Shown piece after piece: positions 61,910 through 64,000 of a stretch of DNA of 64,000 bases. Origin of the DNA: Streptomyces sp. NBC_01485 (GTDB taxonomy: Bacteria; Actinomycetota; Actinomycetes; Streptomycetales; Streptomycetaceae); assembly GCF_036227125.1 (NCBI RefSeq), contig NZ_CP109435.1, positions 5,704,001 through 5,768,000 on the forward strand, written 5' to 3'. Numbering within the stretch: the first letter of the stretch is position 1; each line of letters starts with the position of its first letter. Below the pieces are notes generated by a model that searched no databases, was not told the origin of the DNA, and saw only the letters and a list, made by a program, of their open reading frames with translations. The translations under genes and the position numbers were made by a program.

Positions 61910-62566
61910 ATGAGCACTGTTGACATCCTTTCGCCTGCAGGCGAGAAGACCGGAAGCGTCGAGCTCCCCGCGGAGATCTTCGGCGTGGAGAAGATCAGCA
62001 TCCCGCTGATCCACCAGGTCGTCGTCGCGCAGAACGCCGCGGCCCGTCAGGGCACGCACAAGACCAAGCGCCGCGGTGAAGTCCGCGGTGGTGGTAAGAA
62101 GCCTTACCGCCAGAAGGGCACCGGCCGCGCGCGCCAGGGCTCGACCCGCGCGCCGCAGTTCGCCGGCGGTGGCGTCGTCCACGGCCCGCAGCCGCGTGAC
62201 TACTCGCAGCGGACCCCGAAGAAGATGAAGGCTGCCGCTCTGCGTCACGCCCTCACCGACCGGGCCCGCCACAACCGCATTCACGTCGTCACCGGCGTGA
62301 TCGAGGGCGAGACCGCTTCCACGAAGGCCGCTCGCACGCTGTTCGGCAAGATCTCGGAGCGCAAGAACCTGCTCCTGGTCGTCGACCGCGCCGACGAGGC
62401 CGCGTGGCTGTCCGCCCGCAACCTGCCCCAGGTGCACATCCTGGAGCCGGGCCAGCTGAACACGTACGACGTGATCGTCTCGGACGACGTGGTCTTCACC
62501 CAGGCCGCTCTCGAGTCCTTCGTCGCCGGCCCGAAGGCCAACGACACCGAAGGGAGTGACGCCTGA
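61910..62566 (+). CDS. rplD: 50S ribosomal protein L4
   Basis: 218 residues. MSTVDILSPAGEKTGSVELP, the exit-tunnel loop RGEVRGGGKKPYRQKGTGRA, RQGSTRAPQFAGGGVVHGPQ and SQRTPKKMKAAALRHALTDR. It lines the peptide exit tunnel and often autoregulates the S10 operon. ATG 61910; the stop overlaps the rplW start (TGATG). Confidence 0.97.
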   Translation: MSTVDILSPAGEKTGSVELPAEIFGVEKISIPLIHQVVVAQNAAARQGTHKTKRRGEVRGGGKKPYRQKGTGRARQGSTRAPQFAGGGVVHGPQPRDYSQRTPKKMKAAALRHALTDRARHNRIHVVTGVIEGETASTKAARTLFGKISERKNLLLVVDRADEAAWLSARNLPQVHILEPGQLNTYDVIVSDDVVFTQAALESFVAGPKANDTEGSDA

Positions 62567-62985
62567 TGGCTACGCGTCACCCGAGCATCGCCTCCAAGGC
62601 GGCCAAGGTCGCCAAGGCCGCGCGCGTCGCCAAGGCGAAGCGCCACGCCACCGAGGGCAAGAACACCGTCGTCACCGCGCCCAGCAAGGCGTACACGGAC
62701 CCCCGTGACGTGCTGCTGAAGCCGGTCGTGTCGGAGAAGAGCTACGCGCTCCTCGACGAGAACAAGTACACGTTCATCGTCGACCCGAACGCCAACAAGA
62801 CCCAGATCAAGCAGGCCGTCCAGGCGGTCTTCTCGGTCAAGGTCACCGGGGTCAACACGATCAACCGCCAGGGCAAGCGCAAGCGCACCAAGACCGGTTT
62901 CGGTCAGCGCGCGAGCACCAAGCGCGCGATCGTGACCCTCGCTGAGGGCGACCGTATCGACATCTTCGGCGGTCCGACCGCCTAA
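62566..62985 (+). CDS. rplW: 50S ribosomal protein L23
   Basis: 139 residues; ordinary L23 is about 100. An N-terminal Ala/Lys-rich extension (about 35 residues with KAAKVAKAARVAKAKRHA) precedes the conserved DPRDVLLKPVVSEKSYALLD, YTFIVDPNANKTQIKQAVQA and RTKTGFGQRASTKRAIVTLA. It binds at the tunnel exit, where trigger factor and SRP dock. ATG 62566 overlaps the rplD stop. Confidence 0.96.
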   Translation: MATRHPSIASKAAKVAKAARVAKAKRHATEGKNTVVTAPSKAYTDPRDVLLKPVVSEKSYALLDENKYTFIVDPNANKTQIKQAVQAVFSVKVTGVNTINRQGKRKRTKTGFGQRASTKRAIVTLAEGDRIDIFGGPTA

Positions 62986-63025
62986 GGGCGGTCCGGATCG
63001 TCCGATATCGGACGAGGACTGAGAA

Positions 63026-63862
63026 ATGGGAATCCGCAAGTACAAGCCGACTACGCCGGGCCGTCGTGGCTCCAGCGTCGCCGACTTCGTCGAGGTCACG
63101 CGGTCCACGCCGGAGAAGTCGCTGGTTCGCCCCCTGCACAGCAAGGGCGGCCGTAACAATTCCGGTCGTGTGACCGTTCGCCACCAGGGTGGCGGACACA
63201 AGCGCGCCTACCGCGTCATCGACTTCCGTCGCCATGACAAGGACGGCGTGCCGGCGAAGGTCGCGCACATCGAGTACGACCCCAACCGCACCGCGCGCAT
63301 CGCGCTGCTGCACTACGCGGACGGCGAGAAGCGCTACATCCTCGCCCCGCGCAACCTGCAGCAGGGCGACCGTGTCGAGAACGGTCCCGGGGCCGACATC
63401 AAGCCGGGCAACAACCTGGCGCTCCGCAACATCCCGGTCGGTACCACGATCCACGCGATCGAGCTCCGTCCCGGTGGCGGCGCCAAGTTCGCCCGCTCCG
63501 CCGGTGCCTCCGTGCAGCTGCTCGCGAAGGAGGGCTCGATGGCCCACCTCCGCATGCCGTCCGGTGAGATCCGCCTGGTCGACCAGCGCTGCCGCGCCAC
63601 GGTCGGCGAGGTCGGTAACGCCGAGCAGAGCAACATCAACTGGGGCAAGGCCGGCCGCAAGCGCTGGCTGGGCGTCCGCCCGACCGTCCGCGGTGTGGCG
63701 ATGAACCCGGTTGACCACCCCCACGGTGGTGGTGAGGGCAAGACCTCCGGTGGTCGCCACCCGGTCAGCCCCTGGGGTCAGAAGGAGGGTCGTACTCGCT
63801 CGCCGAAGAAGGCTTCGAGCAAGTACATCGTCCGCCGCCGCAAGACGAACAAGAAGCGCTAG
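63026..63862 (+). CDS. rplB: 50S ribosomal protein L2
   Basis: 278 residues. MGIRKYKPTTPGRRGSSVAD, KSLVRPLHSKGGRNNSGRVT, RHQGGGHKRAYRVIDF and the peptidyl-transferase-proximal segment VRGVAMNPVDHPHGGGEGKT with the conserved His. C-terminal KYIVRRRKTNKKR. ATG 63026; rpsS follows after 12 bases. Confidence 0.97.
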   Translation: MGIRKYKPTTPGRRGSSVADFVEVTRSTPEKSLVRPLHSKGGRNNSGRVTVRHQGGGHKRAYRVIDFRRHDKDGVPAKVAHIEYDPNRTARIALLHYADGEKRYILAPRNLQQGDRVENGPGADIKPGNNLALRNIPVGTTIHAIELRPGGGAKFARSAGASVQLLAKEGSMAHLRMPSGEIRLVDQRCRATVGEVGNAEQSNINWGKAGRKRWLGVRPTVRGVAMNPVDHPHGGGEGKTSGGRHPVSPWGQKEGRTRSPKKASSKYIVRRRKTNKKR

Positions 63863-63874
63863 GAGCGGGTTTAG

Positions 63875-64000
63875 ATGCCGCGCAGTCTCAAGAAGGGGCC
63901 CTTCGTCGACGGACACCTCGTAAAGAAGGTGGACGCCCAGAACGAAGCCGGTTCCAAGAACGTCATCAAGACCTGGTCCCGTCGCTCGATGATCGTCCCC
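63875..64000 (+). CDS. rpsS: 30S ribosomal protein S19, N-terminal part (cut by window end)
   Basis: 42 codons before the window ends: MPRSLKKGPFVDGHLVKKVD, AQNEAGSKNVIKTWSRRSMI, VP. This is the standard S19 N-terminus (about 93 residues in full). ATG 63875 has AGGAGCGGGT upstream. It is the next gene of the S10 operon. Confidence 0.96.
   Translation, partial: MPRSLKKGPFVDGHLVKKVDAQNEAGSKNVIKTWSRRSMIVP

Overview
The window is high-GC chromosomal DNA of a Streptomyces-type actinomycete. The evidence is extreme third-position G/C, many GTG and TTG starts, HrdB-type promoters, and gene blocks that from memory match the conserved Streptomyces core: korAB, a kinase/kinase/regulator set, a partial nuo cluster, htpX, tRNA-Tyr, rpmG-hadAB-murB, secE-nusG-rplKA, rplJL-rpoBC, rpsLG-fusA-tuf and the start of the S10 operon. 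No database search was run; every family call comes from motifs read in the sequence.

Layout. 1-3.4 kb: the start of a VOC-family gene, a truncated and frameshifted MFS exporter remnant, rarD, and an SDR/QorB-like oxidoreductase behind a double palindromic operator. 3.4-6.5 kb: korB-korA (2-oxoacid:ferredoxin oxidoreductase). 6.9-10.7 kb: one NarL-type response regulator and two paralogous histidine kinases. 10.9-21.2 kb: nuoABCHIJKLMN in one direction with overlapping starts; nuoD, E, F and G are absent. 21.4-29 kb: htpX, YccF, SMI1/KNR4, an APC permease, a GlsB/YeaQ-like protein, yajQ, tRNA-Tyr, small hypotheticals, an NAD(P)-binding protein and a cytosine-deaminase-like protein that has lost catalytic residues. 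29.2-34.7 kb: tRNA-Thr, tRNA-Met, rpmG, a MaoC/HadA-HadB pair, murB, adenosine deaminase, an aspartate-type aminotransferase and tRNA-Trp. 34.8-48.9 kb: secE, nusG, rplK, rplA, two paralogous lipoproteins, the L10 leader, rplJ, rplL, rpoB and rpoC. 49-51.4 kb: a divergent pair of polyprenyl-sugar glycosyltransferases. 51.4-56.1 kb: rpsL, rpsG, fusA, tuf. 56.1-60.5 kb: an accessory pocket. 60.5-64 kb: rpsJ, rplC, rplD, rplW, rplB and a partial rpsS.

How the genes work together. Most of the window is core information processing: ribosomal proteins, RNA polymerase beta and beta', elongation factors, SecE and NusG, with recognisable promoters, leaders and terminators. The partial complex I carries the membrane arm plus NuoB, C and I but no NADH-input module. 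It lies about 4.4 kb from a ferredoxin-reducing KorAB, which invites (but does not prove) a ferredoxin-fed role.

The most novel-looking part is the tuf-rpsJ pocket. After a graveyard of decayed fragments there is a minus-strand set: a small secreted protein with one Cys pair and an Asn/Gly tail, then a DUF5819/SdpA-like protein, then an HTTM/SdpB-like membrane protein, with a strong hairpin after the first gene and an AT-rich upstream region. This resembles a sporulation-delaying-protein (Sdp) type peptide toxin system and is the best candidate here for an undescribed system.
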